Assembly (NCBI GenBank): GCA_964482325.1
Contig: CAYZXD010000050.1
Coordinates: 1-12,720, forward strand
Source: CAYZJV01 sp964482325
GTDB taxonomy: Bacteria; Spirochaetota; Spirochaetia; Sphaerochaetales; Sphaerochaetaceae
DNA: 12,720 bases
Reading direction: 5' to 3'
Positions 1 to 7,220 of this stretch are shown here, piece after piece. How positions within the stretch are numbered: position 1 is the first letter of the stretch; each line of letters begins with the position of its first letter. The translations under genes were made by a program, and so were the position numbers. A model generated the notes under the pieces. The model did not search any database and was not told the origin of the DNA. It was given only the letters and a program-made list of their open reading frames with translations.

Positions 1-261
1 TAATATATTATAAAGCAACTTATACAGATAACAAATTAGTATAACTAGTTTGATAAGACACTTTTTCATAATACATATCATGCGAATAAATAGTATTTGA
101 TTTGAAAAGCATACTAGTGAAGATTTCTATAAAACCGAGCAAAAATTCATAAGAGAGAATATAATCTTCCATAACTTTGCAGTGTGTACAGGTTTTTAAA
201 CGGCCGAAATGCAGAAAATCATACCTGGCTGATGAAAACCGTTTCTTCTCAATTCAACTTG
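1..261. other. AT-rich intergenic region downstream of the isomerase gene
   Basis: No convincing gene is present on either strand. The stretch is clearly more AT-rich than the rest of the window, especially bases 1-180. Just inside its right boundary, bases 264-282 can form a 6-bp hairpin (ACCCAG/CTGGGT, 7-base loop) that overlaps the stop codon of the leftward isomerase gene, but no T-run follows it. The end of operon B is therefore not clearly marked. A candidate leftward promoter lies at the extreme left. Confidence 0.6.
7..34 (-). promoter_or_regulatory. Candidate leftward sigma-70-type promoter
   Basis: Read on the minus strand, TTGTTA (bases 34-29) is followed after 16 bases by a perfect TATAAT (bases 12-7). 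The -35 box matches consensus at 4 of 6 positions. It would serve a gene to the left of the window, separate from operon B. Such matches arise easily in DNA this AT-rich, so the call is tentative. Confidence 0.3.
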
Positions 262-1143
262 CTACCCAGCCTTTGCCTGGGTCTCATGCAACACGGAGAT
301 ACTTTTCAGCATATGTTCTGCCGGATCGAGAACATCCGTAAAGCGTTCAGGATAGATTTCCAGGGTAAAGAATCCGTGATAGCCAACCGATGCAAGTTGC
401 CCGAGATAGAATTGCAGGGGTATGGTACCCACAGTTAACGGCCAATGGGTCTGATTGTGGTTCCCGAGATCATGGATATGAGTGTGGATGATATTCTGCA
501 CAAACTCTATTGGAGGATTCTGATCCAGATGACCATTGAGTACATTGGAATACGTATGACCGATATCCCATCCGAGTCCGAGCAGGGGACTGCTTACCCG
601 ATGGTAGATATCGAGCAGATTTCTGTAGGAGGTCCCCGGATCCTGAACTCCCTTTTCCCGGTTAATCTCCAATGCGATGCGAGTCGGAATTTGTGTACAT
701 GCCAGTCGATCTGTTACCAGAACGAGGTTTTCTGCTGTTCGAACCAAAAGACTTTCCAGTGGGACAGAAGCATCCTCTGCAGATAATGCGTGTAAATTCA
801 AGATCAGTTCTTTTTGTCCACTCGCAATTAATTCCTGCTCAACTGTTGAAAACCATGGATAAACTGAAGCAATATCTGTTCCCATGATTTTTTCGGGTAA
901 ATAACAGTGAATGATCAAATTCAATCCACTGCGCAGTACAGTTTGACTTGCCGCAATAATCTGGTCTGCAGGAGCCTCTTTACCGAAGTGGGAAATCTCC
1001 ACTCCTGCCAATACCTGCTTCTGTTTTGGAAGAAAGGTTTTCGCCGGACCGAAGATATCGGTGAGGATCATATCTCTTGTACTCACTGGTTTACCTGCGA
1101 GATAACTATAAGGAAGTGATAAAGAAATGCGTTTTCTGTTCAT
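262..1143 (-). CDS. Xylose-isomerase-like TIM-barrel protein (sugar isomerase/epimerase family)
   Basis: 293 aa, the usual length for the AP-endonuclease-2/xylose-isomerase-like family (IolE, IolI, tagatose and hydroxypyruvate epimerase relatives). Family members use a divalent metal to isomerise, epimerise or dehydrate sugars and polyols in the cytoplasm. Likely metal ligands sit in the expected order at strand ends: Glu159 (ALEI), Asp193 and His196 (WDIGH), His222/His224 (HTHIHD) and Glu262 (TLEIYPE). There is no signal peptide. The ATG is preceded by GAGGT at good spacing and lies 11 bases after the RpiR stop, making this the last gene of operon B. The gene context (transporter plus phosphosugar-type regulator) supports a catabolic step on the imported compound. 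The substrate is not identifiable, and an endonuclease IV role is unlikely because of length and context. Confidence 0.85.
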   Translation of the reverse strand: MNRKRISLSLPYSYLAGKPVSTRDMILTDIFGPAKTFLPKQKQVLAGVEISHFGKEAPADQIIAASQTVLRSGLNLIIHCYLPEKIMGTDIASVYPWFSTVEQELIASGQKELILNLHALSAEDASVPLESLLVRTAENLVLVTDRLACTQIPTRIALEINREKGVQDPGTSYRNLLDIYHRVSSPLLGLGWDIGHTYSNVLNGHLDQNPPIEFVQNIIHTHIHDLGNHNQTHWPLTVGTIPLQFYLGQLASVGYHGFFTLEIYPERFTDVLDPAEHMLKSISVLHETQAKAG

Positions 1144-1154
1144 ATTCTACCTCG

Positions 1155-2033
1155 TTATTTGCACGATTTTTTTGTATCACGCGGGTTATAAATATAGGTA
1201 TCCCGCAGCTCTGCCAGCCGCTTCAGAGCATCAATCGCCTTGGATTTCAATTGGTCTTCCACTCCCAGTATCAGGGCAAAGGTAATCCCCATCGGTACAA
1301 TGGGAGATGGGAAGGTTCCCTGGGGCCCCCGTTCTGCATAGAGCACATGATCTGCACAATCGGTACTTGCCGGAGTTCTCATATCAGTGATCAGCACTGA
1401 GGGAACCGCATGATCATTGAGAATGTTCATAATACGGAGAAAGTCGCTTGATGGGCGGGAAAAATTGTAGACTACCGCAGCATCACGTTCATTGAGGGTA
1501 AGAAAATGTTCACAGATATCACGTCCGCTTGCTGCTACCAGTTTACAGGGAATACGTAGTCGCCTCAGGCGGAAATGAAGATAGGTTGCCATATGTTCAT
1601 TTGCCCCGTGCCCAATGATATACAAGGTCTCAGCTGAGCAGATTTGCTTGACTGCAGCCTTGAAGATCTCATTGTCCACGCTGGCAATTGATGACTGTAA
1701 AAACTGTAATTCACGTGAAGCAATCATTTCATATGACAATTCAACGTTCTCTATTGCTTCAATGGAGCGTCTCATCCGTGTTTCCGGAGAGAGAAATACA
1801 CGATAATGAGAAAACAGAGCTTCTTTAAAATCATTGAATCCTTCATAGCCCAGATGTTGAGCAAAGCGAACCAACGTCGCTTTGCTCACCCCAATCTCCT
1901 CCACAAACCGGGACATGGGAAAATACATGATATTGTCAATGTTGTTCATGACGTAATCTGCCACTTTCCGCTGCTGCTTTGAGAAGGAACTGTACTGATC
2001 AGATATTTTCTGACTAATGGGTATCTGGGTCAT
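1155..2033 (-). CDS. RpiR/MurR-family transcriptional regulator (HTH + SIS domain)
   Basis: 292 aa, normal family length. Residues 1-77 form the RpiR N-terminal helix-turn-helix domain, with the recognition region around 45-66 (EEIGVSKATLVRFAQHLGY). Residues about 125-260 form a SIS domain, the fold that binds phosphorylated sugars in this family; IIGHGANEHMA (139-149), AASGRDI (167-173) and NFSRPSSDF (190-198) look like its ligand loops. It probably senses a phosphosugar made from or carried by this locus and controls operon B. Its ATG comes only 3 bases after the ATPase stop (TAA-att-ATG) and has a weak Shine-Dalgarno sequence (TTTGGA), so translation is probably coupled to the upstream gene. 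Direction of control (repressor or activator) is unknown; most RpiR proteins studied repress, some activate. A candidate site lies in the operon promoter at 6199-6229. Confidence 0.92.
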   Translation of the reverse strand: MTQIPISQKISDQYSSFSKQQRKVADYVMNNIDNIMYFPMSRFVEEIGVSKATLVRFAQHLGYEGFNDFKEALFSHYRVFLSPETRMRRSIEAIENVELSYEMIASRELQFLQSSIASVDNEIFKAAVKQICSAETLYIIGHGANEHMATYLHFRLRRLRIPCKLVAASGRDICEHFLTLNERDAAVVYNFSRPSSDFLRIMNILNDHAVPSVLITDMRTPASTDCADHVLYAERGPQGTFPSPIVPMGITFALILGVEDQLKSKAIDALKRLAELRDTYIYNPRDTKKSCK

Positions 2034-2036
2034 AAT

Positions 2037-3158
2037 TTAAAATCCAAAGGAACAGATCAGCTGTTCAGTCGTGCCACTGTACACATTTCCCCGTTTCGGT
2101 TGCACCGCAAACACATCTTCAATGGCAATATTCATGCATTGTTCTTCAGGAAACTTTGCAAGTATTTCAGGTCCATCCTGCTCAGAAACTAAATGGAGCA
2201 GTACCTCCGATCCGGTTGGTTGAATGGTATACACTCTATAATTCAGGCTTTTCGGATCAGCCGGAGCTAGTTCAAAATCCTCAGGACGGATATTGAGCAC
2301 CACATCCTCTTCTCCCTTTAACGCATCAGAAAGTAAAGAGGCCTCGATAGGCAACTGGGCCCCACGGTCATTGGTGAATAGTAAGTTTCCTTCGACGATA
2401 TGCGCTTTCCCCCGAAGCAGATTGGACTGCGGATTCCCCATAAAATCGGCTACAAAGAGATTTGATGGGAAATGGTACACTTCAGATGGAGAACCGATTT
2501 GCTGAATCACACCATCCTTCATTACGACAATCTTATCGGAAAGTGCCATCGCTTCAATCTGATCATGTGTAACGTAAACGGTTGTCGCATGCAGATCAAT
2601 ATGAAGCCGCTTCAATTCAGATCGAAGTTTCATTCGCAATTTTGCATCAAGGTTTGAAAGTGGCTCGTCAAAGAGAAATATTTGCGGTTCAGTGACCACC
2701 ATCCGGGCTACCGCAACGCGCTGCTGCTGACCGCCGCTGAGTTCATGGGGATACCGATCCTCATATCCTTCAAGACCGACGATTTTGAGAATTTGATCAA
2801 TCCGTTCCTTCAGTTGGGTCTGATTGAGATGATTTTTTCGTAAACCGAATGAAATATTCTGTCCCACTTTCATGTGTGGCCACAGAGCATAATTCTGGAA
2901 TACGAGACCAAGTCCACGCTGTCCGGGAGGCACATTGATGAACTTTGTACTGGAAAAGACACAACGATCATCAATAAATATTTCTCCCTCTTCAGGTTCT
3001 TCCAAACCCGAAAGACAGCGCAAGGTCGTGGTCTTTCCACAGCCGGAGGGTCCAAGCAGCGTGATGAATTCCTGTTCCTTGATTTCCAGATTCAGGCTAT
3101 CGACAGCTCGGACATCTCCGAATCGCTTTACAATATTCTTAAAAGTTATCGTACTCAT
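2037..3158 (-). CDS. ABC transporter ATP-binding protein, operon B (AfuC/FbpC/PotA-like)
   Basis: 373 aa cytoplasmic ATPase that powers the permease encoded just upstream. All nucleotide-binding motifs are intact: Walker A GPSGCGKT (36-43), Q-loop Gln88, signature LSGGQQQR (140-147), Walker B FLFDEP (161-166), D-loop SNLDA and H-loop His198. Residues about 285-370 form a TOBE-type C-terminal region, typical of carbohydrate, iron and polyamine importers of the CUT1/FbpC type. The ATG has GGAG at suitable distance and starts 13 bases after the permease stop. The ATPase fold alone does not tell the substrate. It is a clear paralogue of the ATPase at 7221-8309: the N-terminal two thirds align without gaps in the core motifs, which have the same residue numbers from Gln88 onward, while the TOBE regions differ, as expected for separate transporters. 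Confidence 0.95.
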   Translation of the reverse strand: MSTITFKNIVKRFGDVRAVDSLNLEIKEQEFITLLGPSGCGKTTTLRCLSGLEEPEEGEIFIDDRCVFSSTKFINVPPGQRGLGLVFQNYALWPHMKVGQNISFGLRKNHLNQTQLKERIDQILKIVGLEGYEDRYPHELSGGQQQRVAVARMVVTEPQIFLFDEPLSNLDAKLRMKLRSELKRLHIDLHATTVYVTHDQIEAMALSDKIVVMKDGVIQQIGSPSEVYHFPSNLFVADFMGNPQSNLLRGKAHIVEGNLLFTNDRGAQLPIEASLLSDALKGEEDVVLNIRPEDFELAPADPKSLNYRVYTIQPTGSEVLLHLVSEQDGPEILAKFPEEQCMNIAIEDVFAVQPKRGNVYSGTTEQLICSFGF

Positions 3159-3171
3159 ACTCTACTCCGTC

Positions 3172-4950
3172 CTACAATTCGATTTTACCGCCGATGCGAT
3201 TTAGTATTACGTGTCCACTGACCACGATGAAAATGATTACCAGCATAATGGCATATGCATGCTGCATAAATTCCTGCGATTGATACCGGAAGATGATAGA
3301 GGTCATCAATGGAGCTTTCGGTGTAACGAGCAATACCACAATATCGAGTGCACGCATGGTGGTAATGAAAGTGAGTAACATGGCCGAAAGTATTCCCGAT
3401 TTTGAAAGCGGCATCACAATCCGTGCAAATCGCTTTCCCCACCCTATGTCATGGATAACACCGACTTCCTCGAGCGAAGGATCGATCTGGTGCATTGCTG
3501 CAATACCGGAACTTGTCGAGAATGGAAGATATTTAACCGTACAGGTCAATACCAGTAATGCAAAGGTTCCATACAGTGCCGGCATCGGTCCCCAGGATCG
3601 GGCAAACATGGTAAGGAAAATCCCTCCGAAAGCAATACCTGGAATCATATATGGAATAAATGAAATGCTTTGAAGCCATCGGGAGAATCTGTTTTTCCGG
3701 TTTCTTACCACCGTATAACCAATCAGAATTCCAACAACTCCACTGATAAGTGCCGTAATAACGGCAAGAGATACCGAGTTCTTGATTGAATTCAGAATAT
3801 AGGGATTACGGAAAATTCCCGGCTGCCCTTCGGCAATTGAGGGGTCTCCTTTACCTATCCAGTAATGAAGCGTCAGATTGTCGAAACCGTACTGGCCAGC
3901 ATTAAGCATGAGCGTCTGCCACCCGAGAAGCAACAGCGGTCCAAAAACAAAGAGCACAATGAACACAAAAATTGCTAGTGTGATCACCTTGCGCCATTTG
4001 CCGAGACTCTGAGGCTTTCGTGCAGACCCTTTCCCCTCAACGGTGACAAACCGCTTACGCGAACCGATCAGCTGCTGATTGGTAAAAACCATCACCACCG
4101 TAACCAGTATCAGCATTAAGGACATGACGTATCCCTCACCAAACAACTGATTGTGCATTGAGGAATAAATTCGTGTAGACAAGGTATAATATCGTACCGG
4201 TAATCCGAGGAAGGATTGTGTGGCAAATTCTCCTAGGCCTTTACTGAATGTGAGAATAAAGGCAGAACCGAGAGCAGGTAACGCAATGGGAAAAGTAATT
4301 TTTCTCAGTACTTCTGCCCTACTGGCTCCGAGAATATCTGCACTCTCTTCAAGACGTGAATCGATGTTTGCCAATACACCGCGCATCAGAATGAAAGTAT
4401 ACGGGATATAGTGCACCCCAAGTGAAATCACGATCGGAATATAGCCGTAGGCAAGCCATTCAGGAGCATTGACGCCGAAAAAATAATTCAGCATTCCCGG
4501 CGTTCCTCCGAACCGTTCACTTTTAAACAGCATGATCCACGCAAGTGCAATCGTCCAAGAAGGTGCAATATACGGAATGATCAGGACGATAGAAAAGAAT
4601 CGTTTAAATGGAATATCTGTTCTTACTACAATGTAAGCAAGCAGAGATCCAAGAACAAGCGATATGGCAGTCATGCCAAGTGCAATCGCAAGACTGTGCA
4701 ATCCCGGTTTTAAGAATAACGAATTCGAGAGTTTGCTGAACAGCACCCTCGCCCAATAGAAGAGTGTGAAAGTTCCCTCCTGAGCCCCCGGGACCAATCG
4801 TGATCCCGAGGAGTCAAAGAGAAACGAATTCACTATGATAAACAAAAGCGGAATGACGACCAGAAAAAACAGAAGAATAAGAAAAACAATCCCCCACACT
4901 TTCTCCGGTTTCCGCCCAAGTTTTCTCAAGCGATACAATATTGCTTCCAT
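3172..4950 (-). CDS. Fused two-domain ABC permease, operon B (AfuB/FbpB-like)
   Basis: 592 aa inner-membrane protein with two binding-protein-dependent permease domains in one chain, the arrangement of AfuB/FbpB and ThiP proteins. Hydrophobic segments start near residues 20-41, then cluster at about 84-300 and, in the second half, at about 322-585. Each half has the cytoplasmic EAA coupling loop that docks on the ATPase: EESADILGASRAEVLRKI (201-218) and the more divergent EEVGVIHDIGWGKRFARI (494-511). The link between halves is charged (about 298-321). The ATG is 52 bases after the binding-protein stop and has only a weak ribosome site (TTGGTAAATT), so expression may be lower than that of the binding protein. 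A final stretch rich in Ile/Val ends in a short basic tail. The substrate is not readable. Confidence 0.93.
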   Translation of the reverse strand: MEAILYRLRKLGRKPEKVWGIVFLILLFFLVVIPLLFIIVNSFLFDSSGSRLVPGAQEGTFTLFYWARVLFSKLSNSLFLKPGLHSLAIALGMTAISLVLGSLLAYIVVRTDIPFKRFFSIVLIIPYIAPSWTIALAWIMLFKSERFGGTPGMLNYFFGVNAPEWLAYGYIPIVISLGVHYIPYTFILMRGVLANIDSRLEESADILGASRAEVLRKITFPIALPALGSAFILTFSKGLGEFATQSFLGLPVRYYTLSTRIYSSMHNQLFGEGYVMSLMLILVTVVMVFTNQQLIGSRKRFVTVEGKGSARKPQSLGKWRKVITLAIFVFIVLFVFGPLLLLGWQTLMLNAGQYGFDNLTLHYWIGKGDPSIAEGQPGIFRNPYILNSIKNSVSLAVITALISGVVGILIGYTVVRNRKNRFSRWLQSISFIPYMIPGIAFGGIFLTMFARSWGPMPALYGTFALLVLTCTVKYLPFSTSSGIAAMHQIDPSLEEVGVIHDIGWGKRFARIVMPLSKSGILSAMLLTFITTMRALDIVVLLVTPKAPLMTSIIFRYQSQEFMQHAYAIMLVIIFIVVSGHVILNRIGGKIEL

Positions 4951-5002
4951 AATTTACCAACCCATCACATTTTGTTTCATTTCTCAGTTCGACACGTATG
5001 TA

Positions 5003-6178
5003 TTAGAATGTCATCCAGAAGTCGCGTACCGGTAATCCATAGTTGTATACATAGTTGTAATCGATAAACCAGGTGTATTCGCGTAAGTCATCCAGACCCA
5101 AATCACCCTGCGGTTTTACATCACTTCTACTTGCCCATCCGTAAGGAACATTGAATGGTTCCATACCGCCTTGGCCATTTGCATCTCCAAGCAGATAGCG
5201 AATAAGTAATTTAGCTGCATTGGGATGAGGAGCGTTTGCTGCCATCACAAGGTGGTTAGCTTTAGTGATACCCACTTTCGGTTCCATTTCCCAGGCAACC
5301 CCAAGTTTGGCATCTTTAGATTCGTTGTAACGAATTTTTGATGAAGCGACACTCAGCGTCAGAGGAGGATCACTCTGTCCGGCGGCCCCTACTGCCATAG
5401 CAGCATCACCATCGGAGGTGGTAAGTACGATTCCATTATCCAACAACCGTTTGATGAATTCTTCACCAGCATTTTCCGCTTCGGCACTTAGCTGCAGCTT
5501 TTCACCAAATTCCAGTTCATAGGCAGCTTCCATTTCATCTGCATGCTGGACAATGGTCTGCAACAGGTTCAGGTTCTCTTCAGTGAGCATCGGATCTTTC
5601 ATCTGGACCTTGCCACGCCATTCGGGTTTCGTCAGATCCCACAGGTTGTCCACGGGAGCTCCATCCGGATACACTTCCGTGTTATAGAACACGACTTTTG
5701 ATTCCAATGAGTGAATCAGTAACGGTCGCTGAAAGTCTTCAGCAATAGCTTCGTCTGTGGGGACTCCATCAACAAGCACTGAAGGAACATAATTCTGTAC
5801 ATACCCCTTGGGCATCAGTTCGTTCAGCAGCGTTGAACCATTGGCAAGCATCAGGACATCGGCATTATAGACACCGGCATTCTGCTCACGGGTGATTTTG
5901 TCAATCTGCTCTACATCGGGCATATCGATTGCTTCCACTTCAATGCCGGGATACAGGTCGTTAAAACCTTCAAGCGCATCATAGATTCGGGAAGAAAGTG
6001 AATAGAGTACTACTTTCCCTTCTGCCTTAGCTGCTTCATAGATTGCATCCCAGTCCTCTTCTACTGCGGCAATCTGTGCTTCATCCAAAGTCTTCTGCTC
6101 TTCCTCGGGTTTCCCTCCAGCCCAAAGGATGCTACACGATACCAGTAGCACCAGCATGAGAATAAATACCTTTTTCAT
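5003..6178 (-). CDS. Periplasmic/lipoprotein solute-binding protein, operon B (iron(III)/AfuA-type family)
   Basis: 391 aa extracellular binding protein that delivers the substrate to the permease encoded next. A basic start (MKK) and hydrophobic stretch make a signal peptide. Two cleavage models compete: lipobox LVSC with Cys15, giving a lipoprotein, or signal peptidase I cleavage around LWA-GG at residue 20, the usual spirochaete form. The mature part has the pattern of family-1 'iron' binding proteins (WDAIYEAAKAEGKVVLYS near 43-60, NADVLMLANG, then TKPEWRGKVQMKDP). I see no adjacent Tyr-Tyr pair of the kind that binds ferric iron in FbpA, which weakens an iron role. The start is supported by GGAGGT 7 bases before the ATG and by a strong promoter just upstream. 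It is the first gene of operon B. Similarity to the operon A binding protein is only at family level, so the two systems may carry different ligands. Confidence 0.9.
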   Translation of the reverse strand: MKKVFILMLVLLVSCSILWAGGKPEEEQKTLDEAQIAAVEEDWDAIYEAAKAEGKVVLYSLSSRIYDALEGFNDLYPGIEVEAIDMPDVEQIDKITREQNAGVYNADVLMLANGSTLLNELMPKGYVQNYVPSVLVDGVPTDEAIAEDFQRPLLIHSLESKVVFYNTEVYPDGAPVDNLWDLTKPEWRGKVQMKDPMLTEENLNLLQTIVQHADEMEAAYELEFGEKLQLSAEAENAGEEFIKRLLDNGIVLTTSDGDAAMAVGAAGQSDPPLTLSVASSKIRYNESKDAKLGVAWEMEPKVGITKANHLVMAANAPHPNAAKLLIRYLLGDANGQGGMEPFNVPYGWASRSDVKPQGDLGLDDLREYTWFIDYNYVYNYGLPVRDFWMTF

Positions 6179-6198
6179 GTGGATACCTCCAAATTAGT

Positions 6199-6229
6199 TT
6201 TGTTCATTATATGGTCCGTTTGTTCCATT
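6199..6229 (-). promoter_or_regulatory. Candidate operator overlapping the operon B promoter
   Basis: Two overlapping patterns sit on the promoter. First, a direct repeat on the plus strand, TTTGTTCATT (6199-6208) and TTTGTTCCATT (6219-6229), offset by 20 bases (about two helical turns). Second, an imperfect 18-bp palindrome at 6211-6228 with outer arms ATGG/CCAT and one inner C/G pair (5 of 9 positions pair), filling the spacer between -35 and -10. A protein bound here would block RNA polymerase. The RpiR regulator encoded in the same operon is the natural candidate; that link is inference. Confidence 0.4.
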
Positions 6230-6235
6230 TGTCAA
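6206..6235 (-). promoter_or_regulatory. Strong sigma-70-type promoter of operon B
   Basis: Minus strand: perfect TTGACA (6235-6230), 18-base spacer, perfect TATAAT (6211-6206). The transcript would start near base 6199, giving a leader of only about 20 bases that consists mostly of the ribosome site for the binding-protein gene. It lies between the operon A terminator and the first gene of operon B, which supports two separate transcripts. Confidence 0.85.
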
Positions 6236-6284
6236 ACTTTTTGTAACAGATATTTCATTTTCATAAAATGATGGTGCTTTAGGG

Positions 6285-6323
6285 AAAAAAAAGAGCCAAT
6301 CACCTATGGTGGCGACTGACTCT
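6285..6323 (-). terminator. Rho-independent terminator of operon A
   Basis: On the minus strand, AGAGTCAGTCGCCACC (6323-6308) pairs with GGTGATTGGCTCT (6304-6292) around a 3-base loop; the stem has G-U pairs and a small bulge. It runs straight into eight T residues (6292-6285). It begins about 20 bases after the kinase stop codon and separates operon A from the operon B promoter. Confidence 0.85.
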
Positions 6324-6343
6324 GGAAAAACCGGAATATCTGA

Positions 6344-7219
6344 TTACTGATTATCGAGTTGCATCCGCTTTATGACCTGATCCCGCGTGCCGCGGAACAC
6401 TCCGGGATTCTCCATTTTCATGCTGCACAAGGCTGCAGCGAATTGAGTGGCTTCCTGAGCGCTGTGCTCAGCTCTCCAGGCTAGATAAGCGGCAAAGGTG
6501 GTGTCGCCGCGACCTGTTCGGCCACTGCTGTTTGCATTGGTATAGGGTGCGGTGTAGATAGCACCCTCACTACAAACCATCACTTCACTGTTATGGGTGA
6601 GCATCACTTCGTGTGCTCCCCACGAGTGTAGCAGTAATGCCGCTTCTCTTCGATCTTCCAATCCGGTAAGAATCTGTGCCTCGGCTGCGTCAGTTTTAAA
6701 ATAAGTAATCAAAGGGAGCAGTTCCCGTTTACGCTTCCAGTCGTTAAAAGCAAGATTTTCCTGCTCATCAAGACATCTCAATACCCCTTGGGCATCGAGG
6801 GCAACCTTTCCTCGCTTGGATAGCGGTTCGATAAAGGTATCGGGGATCTCGCCAGCAAATAATCCAGCGAGGTGAAATACAGGGGCTTCCCCCTGTACTT
6901 CATCAATACTGAAAGGATCAGCCTGACTGATCAGCACTACTTCCCGTTTCTCCTTATCGGCAGTGAAGTAGGTATTCTTAATCGAAGTACTTGCAGATGA
7001 GGGCAATACCACCCATTCAATCAGCGGATGCTGCAGGGGATCCAGGATTGATCGATCTGCATCAGAAAGTTTCGTGATAACCCGAACCTGCTTTCCCGCT
7101 GCGGCTGCTGCATGAGAAGAATAAACAACAGCCCCTCCGGTCACATCCTGACGAAAATTCGTGTGATCAATCAGGATATCCTGAGATACATGTCCCACCA
7201 TGATAATATCATTGGACAT
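6344..7219 (-). CDS. PfkB-family carbohydrate kinase
   Basis: 291 aa cytoplasmic kinase of the ribokinase/PfkB fold, expected to phosphorylate a sugar, polyol or sugar phosphate with ATP. Visible landmarks: N-terminal strand DIIMVGHVSQDIL (4-16), substrate-region double glycine in TGGAVVYSSHAAAAAG (27-42), the KTDAAEAQILTG helix (175-186) and the C-terminal active site GRTGRGDTTFAAYLA (233-247), where Asp239 should be the catalytic base. The usual GAGD anion-hole motif reads GRGD here. An upstream in-frame extension to base 7510 is open but overlaps the ATPase gene entirely and has no kinase homology; the start at 7219 has a perfect ribosome site. It is the last gene of operon A, one base after the ATPase stop, so it is probably made together with the importer. 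The substrate is unknown; the family name in databases would likely be just 'carbohydrate kinase'. Confidence 0.9.
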   Translation of the reverse strand: MSNDIIMVGHVSQDILIDHTNFRQDVTGGAVVYSSHAAAAAGKQVRVITKLSDADRSILDPLQHPLIEWVVLPSSASTSIKNTYFTADKEKREVVLISQADPFSIDEVQGEAPVFHLAGLFAGEIPDTFIEPLSKRGKVALDAQGVLRCLDEQENLAFNDWKRKRELLPLITYFKTDAAEAQILTGLEDRREAALLLHSWGAHEVMLTHNSEVMVCSEGAIYTAPYTNANSSGRTGRGDTTFAAYLAWRAEHSAQEATQFAAALCSMKMENPGVFRGTRDQVIKRMQLDNQ

Positions 7220-7220
7220 C

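Noticed and set aside
198..244. Possible terminator for operon B formed by AAACGG/CCGTTT
   Set aside because: The stem is only 6 bp with a 35-base loop, and the flanking sequence on the minus strand is A-rich after the stem rather than a T-run.
184..438. 84-codon plus-strand open frame, and other plus-strand frames across the window such as 8332-8895 and 11618-12175
   Set aside because: They are antisense to strongly supported genes, show no recognisable domains and lack convincing ribosome sites.
1744..1753. AACGTTCTC-like match to the operon A operator
   Set aside because: It is inside the RpiR coding region, lacks the GGA flank and a second copy, and is not near a promoter.
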